From: Isoetes taiwanensis
Taxonomy: Eukaryota; Streptophyta; Lycopodiopsida; Isoetales; Isoetaceae
NCBI GenBank assembly: GCA_021234155.1
Contig: JAJEKV010000026.1
Span: 4,016,644-4,080,643, forward strand
Direction of reading: 5' to 3'
Length of the DNA: 64,000 nucleotides
The stretch's first letter is position 1; every line of letters starts with the position of its first letter. The notes under the pieces were generated by a model. That model worked only from the letters and a program-made list of their open reading frames with translations. It was not told the origin of the DNA and searched no databases. The translations under genes and the position numbers were made by a program. This document shows positions 1-9,480 of the stretch, in pieces.

Positions 1-853
1 AACGAGTCCTTATCGCATTTACCTAAAGGCATAAATTCTTGCCCCTCTCCTAATCATAACTGGAGAAATGAAGGCATCTCAACACAGATGAAGGATGGAA
101 GAATTCAAGTGCCGGGCTAGCTGGGACAGAGTGGAACGAACGAGATACCGTCAGTGAACAGTCAACAACCAGCAACAGGAATAAAAGAATCTATTAGTGG
201 AATGGAGAAAGAGAGGACTGGAATTGTAGACAACATTATGAACCAAGAACATGGTCCAGAGGCAATAGGAAGGAAAACATGAGGGACAAGGGGGCTCAAG
301 ACCAGGAGTCGTTATCCATTGCAACTCAGATTGGAGGCATCAAACCGGGAGGGGTGGGGGGCACCGAGAGGAAGAGGAACGGATATAGAGGGGCCCGAGG
401 AGCTGAGTGGCGCATGCAGCGGAAGGAGCAAGGAAATCACGAAGTTATAGTGAACTTGTGGAATTACAGCGGATACCCTTGGAATGATGGGGAAGGACTA
501 TCGAGGGAGGTGTAATATGTTTAGCGACATGGGAATATCAAGAAAAAGATTTACTAGAGGTGCAAGGGTACATGATGATGTTGGCATGGAAATGGAAGAA
601 TGGGATGAGGGGAGGAGGAACAAGGGGTATTGCGTGCTATGCACGACATGATAAATTGTTTGAAGGTAAAATACTAGAAGCAGGGGAAGATGGGGACTTC
701 ATGGTCGTGCAATTGGTTTTATTAAATAAAATTAAATTAGAGTTATTCATAATAATAGTCTACATGCAACCAAACCCAGACATACAAAAATTCATACAGA
801 TTGAAGAAACTCTAAATAATTGCAATGAAAAAGGTTTCACAATTGGAATGGGA
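1..853 (+). mobile_element. LINE (non-LTR retrotransposon) endonuclease region, 5' part, decayed
   Basis: Around 605-853 the plus strand reads as a LINE-type apurinic endonuclease with frame jumps: a glycine-rich GGTRGIACYAR stretch, then residues ending IIVYMQPNPDIQKFIQ and GFTIGMGG, the usual lead-in to the GGDFNA catalytic motif. The frame breaks exactly at 854, where a DNA transposon begins, and the rest of the domain continues at 7918. The upstream 1-600 is A/G-rich with short open stretches and may be ORF1 or linker; I cannot assign it. The element would have encoded the nuclease that nicks the target for target-primed reverse transcription. No reverse transcriptase is visible in this copy within the window. 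Confidence 0.6.
846..853. repeat. Target-site duplication, left copy (GAATGGGA)
   Basis: Eight bases directly left of the DNA transposon. The matching copy at 7910-7917 reads GATTGGGA, one mismatch. Removing the element plus one copy restores a continuous LINE endonuclease frame (ATT GGA ATG GGA GGT GAA), which supports this boundary. Confidence 0.7.
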
Positions 854-884
854 GGCTATAGGGTGTGTTTTTGCTTGACATATG
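854..884 (+). repeat. Left terminal inverted repeat of the 7-kb DNA transposon
   Basis: Starts GGCTATAGGGTGTGTTTTTG and pairs with the minus strand of 7879-7909. The left copy lacks two bases (AT) after GGC compared with the right copy. Just inside lies a GC-rich subterminal stretch (about 940-1050) with repeated CGGCCG-like words. Confidence 0.7.
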
Positions 885-1135
885 CAAAAAAGCATGTGGT
901 GACACCCATCTTGAAAAGCGCTTTTCAAACTTCGATGCTTAGGCGTCACGCCCGATCCTCGGCCGAATCGAATTTCGCCCTTCATTCGGCCGTCATGCAA
1001 AATTCCTGAGCAGGAGGGAGATTCTTTTCTTGGATCGTTTAGGCGCCGGAGCTGAATTTTGGAATTCGAAATGGGAAATGGCGGTGTTGTGTCATTGTTC
1101 TTGCAAAATTTATTGCAATTCATTCATCATCCACT

Positions 1136-4100
1136 ATGAATTTGGAATTCCGCCTTTCTGTCTTCTTTGGCCAAGAACCGAAGCGCAATTTGATCCTGGC
1201 ACAATTCTATCGGGTTTACAACAATTTCAGTGACAATCAGAAAGATTTATGGAGTCTTTGCCTTAGTTTCAAACAAAATTTTGATGACAAGATGATTCTG
1301 GTAGAGGTATGCCATAAGCTTCTTTTTGTTCTTGGCTAGCTTTGTGGACACTTAATTTTTAAGCTGTTGTGCCTTGATAGGAGAAGAGCGAAACTGCTTC
1401 TTTGTCAAGATGAAACAAGAACGAGAGGATATTCTACATGAAAGCAGGATATTAAGGTATGTTGTTATTGCTTGTTTAGTCTTTGTAATAACCGATTGAA
1501 TTTTGTAATGATATTGAATGTAAAAACTTCATCTAAGGTGGTGGATATTTACGTGAAGAAGCACATCTTTGAAGTTGTCTTTGAATGACACAAATGCGGA
1601 TGTAGAGGATCGAGGTAATTGAGATTTATTATATTGTTGTTTGTTTGTGTAACAAGAAACTTCATGACTAACCTTAGTTCTTGATTTATCTTTCGAGAGA
1701 AATTGGTGGTGAATTTTGTTATGAAGAAACACAAAAGTGATTTTATGGAGGCGGCACATGGTGAATTACATCAAAATGAGACACAAGCTCCAATGGATAT
1801 TGAAGGTATGTCAAGTTTTATCTCCAGTTGTTTTTTTTGAATCCTTTACAAATTAACTTTTGTTAGCTTCTTTAGGTGTTCTTTTTAGGAAGAAGAGATT
1901 TGAACAAAGAAGAAAAAGAAAGACAAAGACAGAGAGAAAGAGAATTTTGCGGTGATGAACAAAGCCAAAATTTGAATGGTGATTTCAAAAAAAAAAAAAA
2001 AAAAAAAAAAAGATTGTTATTGGCAAACTTGTTAATAAAATTTGTAGGAATGTTAGTGAAAAAGATAGGGAAGATATTCTAAGGGGTGCAGCCAAATGGT
2101 TGCCTGGTCTAGGTGTTCAAACCACCAAAGAATTCAAAACAATGAAAGCTATAGTGGACAACTTGAAGGATTCATTTGCGACCCACAAATATGCAAAGGA
2201 TCTGAGATGCATGGAGAGCAAGAAGTCTTTGCCATGGCTTACCTAAAATCAATCTTTGACACAAATAGAAGGGCCTTTGCAAAGCAACTAAAAAGGAATA
2301 GAAGAATTGTCTCATTCTTTGTTAAGAGAAGACTTCTTCTTGAACATGGGGAAGGACCATGGTCAATGTTCAAGAAAAGCACTCGAAGTGACAAGCTTTC
2401 TTATGATCAGAGGAAACTTGTGGTTGACTTTTGGAGGAATAACACCAGAGTATCACCTTGCAAAAAACATGTGGTGAAGATCAGACTAGGCAAAGGAGTG
2501 AACATAATGCATCCCTTGCATTTTCTAGAGGAAACTCAAGTAAGTGTATCTATATATTGATTTTCTGTTGCCCTTTTTATAACTTGTGAATTTGCACTTG
2601 CAGGTTACTTTCTATAAACATTTTACTGCTGAATATCCCAAGTTTGACTTGTCTTTTTCGATGTTTCACGCTCTGAAACCACCATATGTAAGGAAGGTTA
2701 GGGATAGAGAAACTTGCTGTTGTGTGTATCACATGAAAACAGATTTCATTAGGCAAGCAATAAATAAGGTTAGGCATGATGAGAAATTACATGGAGCTAG
2801 CTGCAAGTGCACTTGTGTGGTTTGTGGCCCTGGGCCAACTTGCATGGCAAATAAATGTACATACTCTTCTACCAGTGAGCTTTGGAGATCACTGGTTTGT
2901 CCAAGGGATGATGAAACATAGGAGTGGCATGCACATGACTGTTTGACTCTCAAGTGCAAGAATTGTGGACCTGCCAAGTTACCAACTTGTCCAAATGAAT
3001 TGAAATACATTCCAGGACACAACATTGAATGGAAGACCTATGACAAGGTTAGAATTCAGCTTTATTTTATCCCAAGTTATATCACATTGATCTGTCATTA
3101 CCATTGCGGTACTTGAACCCATAGGAGAACACGTGCTGATGGCAAGGGAGGGTACAAGATTTCTACTAAACCAGTTACCAAAGCGGTTTACAAATGCAGC
3201 TTCTTTGTAGAGATTATTCAGGGAAGCCAAGAGTGTCTTAAAAGAGTTTATACCACATAATTATGAAGGAAGATGGCGAGGCCAAACAATTAGGGAGTGT
3301 TTGGCAACATTTCCAAAGGACACCATAGTTTGTCATAGATTTTCTTTGAGAATTATACTTTTAAGATTCGACCAAGAGATGAGAGTCTACTTTGGAAGAA
3401 TGATCAATGCACAATTTTAGTGCATATAACATCTGAGACATGCAACATTGTCGGATGATCCAAGTTTGGATGAAAATGAGAGAAGAATTATAAAAGAGAC
3501 TCATTTCTACATATCGGATGGCGGGGACCATGATACCTTGTTTGTGCGGCATTGTTTGAACAAGCATCATGCATTTCGACAAACAGGGCAAAAAGTATAT
3601 GAGACACATCATGTGGTGCGATGGTTGCTCATCAGTTCAAAGGAGCAAGGAACTTTTATTTCCTTGGTAGGAACTACCATACCAATGGCATTCAATAAAT
3701 TGGAATTACTTTGCCCTCTATCATGGCAAAGGTAACTACATTCTTTGTCAATGGATTTATAGTTTTAATTTTTTTTTTTTTTTTTTTTTTTTCGACCGAT
3801 AATAGAACGGTGAACATGATGGTCTTTGCGGTTTGTCATTAAACGAGCTCTTACACATGAGATGTTGAAAAGAGGATCAGTACCACTCGAGAAATGCACA
3901 TGATCACGATGGTTCTCTGGTCAAGCATTTCGGGGACAACTCCACAATCGAGGGGCAAAGGCAGGGTTCGGGTATCTTTGAAATCTTGCTTTTAGCGTTA
4001 GTGTGTGCTGAAATCTGCTTTTTGAATGTTATTGTGTGTTGAAATCTTGGTTTCTTTCCTAAGCAGGTTTTTGGGAAATTGGAGTAGACGAGGTTGATAG

Positions 4101-4600
4101 GTCGAGAAAGGTATGATTGTGCTACACTTTACGGTTCAAGCAAGTTCCATTCCATCGAGGCCAATTCAAGCTACACATCCTACACAAGTTGCTCATATGG
4201 ATTCTGAGTTGTTTTTGTCATAATTGTTGGTTTAGGCAAACATGCCAAGTGCCCTAAAAAAAAGGTAGAATAGGCACATGGCAATACTACGAGCTAAGAC
4301 CAGGTTTGATTATGTGGAAGATGTTGTGGATGGCCCTTTTTTGAAGGTGATCCTCAATGGAAGTCGATATTCTTGCGGTTGGAGATAATTTTTACGTAGT
4401 TCTTGAGCCGGACAACAAGGAGAATGTGGACTTCTATGTCTTTGAAGTGCACAAAGGTGAAACATGTGGTGGAGAAGGCATTCAAAGATCCATGGGGCCA
4501 AAAGTTTGCGAGAAATGAGGTAGTTGTCTTTGGATTATTCTACAAGTTCTTAGGGGCAGCAGATATGAGTTCTTGGTAAATGAACGAGTGTAATGTTTAT
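1136..4600 (+). pseudogene. Transposase of the 7-kb element, Cys-rich, multi-exon, decayed
   Basis: Exons can be followed through GT/AG borders: 1136-1306, 1381-1455, about 1740-1805, 1877-2539, 2604-3047, then pieces to about 4550. An early exon encodes KDREDILRGAAKWLPGLG in one frame, then shifts to RRLLLEHGEGPWSMFKK and TRVSPCKKHVVK. The exon 2604-3047 has a dense cysteine/histidine cluster (CCCVYH, CKCTCVVCGPGPTC, a late CKNC). Downstream, frame-shifted pieces read HFYISDGGDHDTLFVRHC, DGCSS, then QFKGARNFYFLGRNYH, with a later DG and THEML; this resembles a transposase core. A C-terminal piece reads PWGQKFARNEVVVFGLFYKF. A poly-A run at 1988-2010 and an in-frame stop in the Cys exon (TAG at 2919) mark decay. 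The family feels familiar from non-seed plants, but I cannot name it. Confidence 0.6.
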
Positions 4601-4799
4601 AGTCATTTGGTTACTTCATTTTGTTTTGAGTTGAGCAAGATTAGTGGTAACTGTTTTTGATCTGCGGAAGATATACATAACCAAATATTGGACGACTTGC
4701 CACAAAAGCGAGTGCATTATTAGCTCAAAACTCGGATGAACTTTGCATCAAGTGAGCTGAATTTAACAAAAGAACAAGAAACTTCGGGGAAAAAAAGAG

Positions 4800-5090
4800 A
4801 AACGGACTAATTTTTTAAATTGTACATTGTATACCATTCTATGATTGTAACCATTGTTACAAACCATTGTATTGAAATTTTAACCATTGTATTGTATGGT
4901 CATTGATTTGTAATGAAATTCTAACCAATTCATTGTAATGAATTGGAATTGTGTTTGAATTTAGTTTGAATTGAATTTGAATGTCAATTGAATTGGAAAT
5001 GTCTTTGAATTGTGTGTGAATTGAAAATGAATTTGAAGTGTGTTTGCATTGAAATTTGTATGAATTATACTTCTAACTTTCATACATAAG
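4800..5090. other. AT-rich spacer between convergent transposon genes
   Basis: Low-complexity sequence with many variants of ATTGTA and GAATTGAATTTGAA. It lies between the 3' end of the transposase gene and the 3' end of the minus-strand accessory gene, so it probably holds both poly(A) regions. No reading frame of note. Confidence 0.5.
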
Positions 5091-5293
5091 ATATTCATAA
5101 CAAAAGTGCAAAATAGCAAGCAAACATATCATTTGATTCATAAGAAACTTTGTCATTTCATATAAGTGTTACACAAAATATTTCAAAAACTTACTGCACC
5201 TAAGGGGAAAATTGGTGCATAAAAGAAGTATTGTCAACATGAAAAAGCAGTATTGTCAACATGAAGATTAAAGCAGTATTGCCAATATGAGGA

Positions 5294-7536
5294 TTACAGC
5301 TGCAACTTCTTATGCATCTTCTTCTCCAACCACTTCTCCATGGTAACATCATCCTCCATGGGGCTGTCTGGGCTTTGTGGAGACAACAACACTTTCCTCT
5401 GTGCTGGAGACAATATCTCACGTGCTGGTGAGATCACCACTGTGCTCAACTCTCGACCTGCAAACAAAACAAGTCAATGTTAAGAAATTTATTTGTGCAA
5501 GCCAAATTTGCAAGATAACACTTACAAGTGCTCAAGGTAATTGGCATTTGCTGAACAACTGCAACTGGAACTGGAGGATCTGCATAATACAAGTTAGGTC
5601 AGGTCTAAAATAAAACTATTGAACACATGTCTTTGAAAAAGTGCTTACCTTTTTAAGCTGGAGTGTGCATTTCAGATAAGCCCTCCTTTGAAGCATCGGT
5701 TTCCGGCACCATCTGTCCAACCACTTTTGAAATTTTTTACGCATTTAAAAAAAGCTTTGTAAGTCAAATGCACATGAGTAAATGATACATATGTTGAAAT
5801 GTTGCTTACCTTTCATTTTTGGAGACAAATCATGCACTGCAAAATAGTGCTGGACAAGTTCATCTACAACACCATCACTAGTAATGTCTGCAGCAAAAAA
5901 AATCTTAAGTAATTGTACTCAACTACCTGTAATTGTTAATTTTTTTACCTGCTGCTTTACTGCCTATATGAGGACTATCTTCACGAGCTAAGTGAGAAAA
6001 CTTCATTGGACTAACCTTGTCCACATCAATTGGATCTGCAAGGAATAAACAAACTTCAAGCAAGCTTTAACTAACTTGAGAAAATACTGAATAAGTACCT
6101 AGATCTATGGGTTTTTGACCACATGACTTAGTGGCACTCCTTGTTATTCTTTTCTTTGCCACTCTGACAGGCTGAAAATCTGAACTTGGTGGATCATTAT
6201 ACATAGAGGTGCTCGAGCTAGTTTCTTCTCTGAATCTCTTCTTGGGTGTCACCTCCTTCTGCTTTTTTCCAGTCTTGCTGGTTTTTTCTACTTCTTCTGC
6301 TGGTTTTTTCATTCTGCTGGTTTTTTCTACTTCTTCTGTTTCTGTTTCTTCACTTGATTCTTCTTCATCTGAACCTGGTGGCTTGAGTTCCTTGAAACCA
6401 AGTTCATCAAGAATACTTGGAGGAACCTCAACATCACAGCCAGATGCAATGCAATGTATGCCTTCCACAACACTGAAACATATTACATGGTAAATATGAC
6501 CACATGAATTAAACTTAACATGCAATTCATATTCTTCTGAAAACAGAAGGCCACAGCCCTCACATGTGGTTGCCCCTTTGGACATTGGGAAATTATAAGT
6601 TCCCATTCCCAGTTTTGGGAGATTCTGCTTGGATTTCTCATTTTGATGCAAGTGAGCCACATGCTTGCACTTGGCATGCCAGAACTTCATGTTAGTTTCA
6701 TAATTTTCAATATCAGAATTGAGAATAGAAATTTCTTTCTTTAGTTGCTATAAACCTGAAGTGTTCACCTTCGACATCTGCTTGTCTAGAAAAGCTTGGA
6801 GAGCTTGCTCATCCCTTTGCAACTCTTGTATTCCATCTTCTTCATTAGGACTGAACAGCTGCAAATCCATCCACATCTGCCTCTTCTCCTTTATCTCGTC
6901 TTCTAGATCCTTGAAGTTTGCATTGGAATTGCTGATGGAACCTTCCATTCTCAACAGGTCGGCCTGTTTCTGCACCAATTCCTTCTTGCTGTCCTCATAC
7001 ATATAGGAAAGTGACCTGGTGTGATTCAGCAGTGCAGTGGTGTTCTTCTCGAAAGCATTCACATGTTACTTGTTCAGCTGAGCTTGGCCAATCCGGTAAG
7101 CATCTGCTGCAAGACTTGCCCAATTAACCTTAAACTCGTCAGGATTCTGCAATGCCTTTGCAGTATGTGACCAGGCAAAAGCCCTTGCAAAAAGGGTTCT
7201 CAATTCATTATTTGGAAGCGGTTTCTAATAAACTCTCTCTATCAAATCAGAGAGTGCTGTCTTGAACTAGGGCTTGATTAACTTGATGTGTATCTTGCCG
7301 GTTTTGGGCATAGGTTTTTCCCAGACCTGCAAAAAATCAGCACTTGGAACATCTGCCCATTTGATACTTCTTGGATTTTTTCCCTCCATCGAAAGTTTCC
7401 GATTCTTTGCAAACTCAATGGGTGTTCTTGCAAAAAGTAACTCCTGCAAAACCGAGTTCTTAGTTTGGTCCCTTAAAAAAAATTTAGAAATGCAAGGGGG
7501 AGCTTGTGCCTCGCCGGAATTGGTTTTGGTCGCCAT
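5294..7536 (-). pseudogene. Transposon accessory gene: coiled-coil and RING-like zinc finger protein
   Basis: Begins at ATG 7536 (MATKTNSGEAQ). One frame runs about 480 codons to a splice donor near 6098, interrupted by four in-frame stops at 7267-7269, 7225-7227, 7066-7068 and 6748-6750. The N-terminal part (SIKWADVPSADFLQVWEKP) is unknown. The middle is a Glu/Lys/Gln-rich coiled coil of about 100 residues. It is followed by a zinc site: CEGC, then CGHIYHVIC, then a C-x4-C pair, like a degenerate RING-H2. A Ser/Glu-rich linker and basic stretches (KKRFREE, KKRITRS) follow. Further exons (5949-6035 and others) lead to a last exon reading SPMEDDVTMEKWLEKKMHKK and a TAA at 5294-5296. It is probably a second transposition protein; a captured host RING gene is possible. 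Confidence 0.6.
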
Positions 7537-7878
7537 GCTTCAAGCTGCGGAATTCAGATCAAAAAACAGAGTTTTGTAAACTCAAAACATGAATTATCTC
7601 CAAATTCATTGAAGATACTGCACTGATGGGTCGGACGATTCCGAAAATCATTAATTTCAGCAACTCGAGGAGAATTAATCACTGATTCATCATGGATTCA
7701 GCACTGCTGCAGAAAGTTCGCGCCCAAAAACTTTCCTGACTGGTGGCCTTCTCCGGCCGTCAGTGCCCTTCAACTTTATGGCTGACGGCTCGTCAAGTTG
7801 CTGCCCGTCACGGACTGCTCGTGTAAAAAAAACGAAAGTAAAGTGCTAAAAAGCTGCTTGACGGGCGGAAAATGGCAC

Positions 7879-7909
7879 ATATCAAGCATAAACACACCCT
7901 ATAATGCCA
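7879..7909 (-). repeat. Right terminal inverted repeat of the 7-kb DNA transposon
   Basis: On the minus strand it starts TGGCATTATAGGGTGTG and continues with GTTTATGCTTGATATG, matching the left end. The adjacent subterminal sequence (7740-7870) is GC-rich with repeated GCCGTCA / CCGTCA words, possible transposase-binding repeats. Confidence 0.7.
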
Positions 7910-8450
7910 GATTGGGAGGTGAATAGGCTAAGAATTTGACATTAGAATCGGAGGGTATGGAGGAGTTAGAAGAGCATGCAGGTTTTGAAAGGATTTTGAA
8001 AGATGAAAGAAAAATGGGCACGTAGGGAAAACTGCTTTGGATATATGCACATGAGCTATTGCTAATGGATTGAGGAAATGGAGAGGTTCGGGAGGCTACA
8101 CATATCAAACATACACGGGTAAGAGTATTGTAGATTATGTGTTATTTGATCACGACTTAGCAGACAGAATAAAGGAAGTGAAACTCTTAGAATGGCCAAT
8201 AGGAATAAGGAAAACATGCAGACCGATTAGGATAATGGTCAAGGTCGGCCAATATAATGCAGTAGAGGAAGAAATGGATGATTAGGTAAAGTACAAAGTT
8301 GACCCAGGGAGGTTGACACAGTTTAGGGAATGCCTAGGAGAACTAATAGCAGCATTAGAATGGGAGGATAAGGATTCCTCGATGATTGGTATAATGCTAG
8401 ATGGGATATTGACGAAAGCATGTGAGGAAATATATGGAAGAGGAGATTAA
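7910..8450 (+). mobile_element. LINE endonuclease region, 3' part after the DNA transposon
   Basis: Starts with the right target-site copy, then resumes the LINE frame (GGT GAA TAG ... in place of GGDFNA). From about 8070 it reads GSGGYTYQTYTGKSIVDYVLFD and HDLADRIKEVKLL, the typical C-terminal part of LINE endonucleases (GEYTF, S-x-IDYVL). The SDH motif expected afterwards is lost. The segment stops at about 8450, where an unrelated copia fragment abuts it, so the reverse transcriptase is missing. Confidence 0.6.
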
Positions 8451-8935
8451 CCTTCCTTAAAGTTCAAACATCTCAACTCATTCTCTAATACATCGATCTG
8501 TGAAGAGGTTTTCTCCTCATAATTCTCAAGCATATAGTTCCACATTTGCTTAGGATTTATGCCCCTCAATCTCAAAACTATACTTGAGCTTAGCTTACTC
8601 ACTATGATGCCTCATGCCTCCATCACCTTGGCATGTTCTTCTAATGTTCTATTTCTTGCAGTTGCAGATGTCAAGTTAACTGTTCTTGACTGTCTCCTTG
8701 CAGCCGTGGTTTCTTTAGAAGATGAACCTTCTTTCACTGCATCTGCAGCATTACTAGTTCCTGTTGTACCCCCAACAATCCTGGTTCTAGTGTCTTTTCC
8801 ATTGCCTTCAATCAAGTACTACAAGTCCTCAACTTGAAGTACATGCTTCACCTTTTCTTTCCAGATCTGAAATCCAGAATCCCCTTTAAATAATTCTATT
8901 GCAGCGAGAAATTCTGCACCAAAACGACTTGCCAT
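8450..8935 (-). pseudogene. Ty1/copia gag N-terminus, truncated
   Basis: From ATG 8935 the minus strand reads MASRFGAEFLAAIELFKGD and then FQIWKEKVKHVLQVEDL followed by a TAG where the related element at 44761 has Trp. It continues through a Ser/Thr-rich linker to MWNYMLENYEEKTSSQIDVL and stops at NFKEG. This is the same gag family as the complete copia at 43983-49772 (MSSRFGASLLNQVEVYKGG, LLSHYEEKTSSQLDLL). The truncation falls at the junction with the LINE. Confidence 0.75.
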
Positions 8936-8954
8936 TTTTGCAGCCTAAAATTTT

Positions 8955-8966
8955 GCTCTGATACCA
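8955..8966 (-). other. Copia primer-binding site (tRNA-iMet type)
   Basis: The minus strand reads TGGTATCAGAGC, the standard plant copia primer-binding site complementary to the initiator tRNA-Met 3' end. It lies between the gag start (8935) and the LTR end (TACA at 8968). Confidence 0.8.
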
Positions 8967-8967
8967 G

Positions 8968-9480
8968 TGTAAAGGATTGACAGTGAAAGATTAGTAAATC
9001 AATATGCAACTTTCTTTCATTGGAATCAAATGCTATAACTCAGAATAACCAAGTTGAACTCTTTCACAATAATCATGTTAAGTAGAACTCTTCTTCAATA
9101 ATCAAGTTCACAACTTCTTGAAGTTTAAATTAGACAAATCATCACCAGTATCAAAACCAAGTTCAATAGTAATAAACTCAACCGTTCAACATAAACTGAA
9201 ATGCAATAATAATGTAATGTGCATCAAACATGAACTAGACAATTTAACTCACTGTAGCAAAAATATTGTAGTTATGGGATTGATCCAACTACTGTAGCAC
9301 CTCTGATCAACCTTCGATCTGTCATTATGGAGCTTGAAACCTCTTGAAACGATCTTACACAACTGTATACATCATTTAACCTATTCATGTTTTTTTATTC
9401 TGATCAGTCCGACAGTTTTGCACCACCGACCGATACAGTGGATGCTTGGCTCAAGGGTACTGGGACGAGTTTAAATAATC
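8968..9480 (-). mobile_element. Partial 5' LTR of the minus-strand copia fragment
   Basis: The sequence above the primer-binding site should be the 5' LTR of this copy. On the minus strand it ends CCTTTACA. Its other border is not clear; 9480 is a guess. It holds CTACTGTAGC-type words similar to the CTACAGTA repeats of the complete copia LTR, but I could not align the two. Confidence 0.4.

Larger units (their letters stand above)
854..7909. mobile_element. 7.06-kb DNA transposon with two convergent genes, superfamily not assigned
   Basis: The ends are imperfect inverted repeats. The left end starts GGCTATAGGGTGTG; the right end, read on the minus strand, starts TGGCATTATAGGGTGTG, and similarity continues for about 30 bp. 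An 8-bp target duplication flanks it, and it sits inside a LINE endonuclease. It holds a multi-exon Cys-rich transposase on + (1136 to about 4600) and a multi-exon accessory gene on - (7536 to 5294), tail to tail. An 8-bp duplication fits hAT, Zisupton/KDZ, P or Novosib, but the transposase motifs I see do not match the hAT or KDZ catalytic signatures I know. Both genes have stops or frameshifts, so this copy is not autonomous. Confidence 0.75.

Noticed and set aside
6748-7269. Stop codons repaired by U-to-C RNA editing
   Set aside because: Such editing occurs in organelles of ferns, lycophytes and hornworts. This is a nuclear transposon gene, so mutation is the simpler reading.
854-7909. Calling the 7-kb element a Zisupton/KDZ transposon
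   Set aside because: The 8-bp duplication and the Cys-cluster fit, but the readable core motifs do not show the catalytic pattern I know for KDZ transposases. I left the superfamily open.
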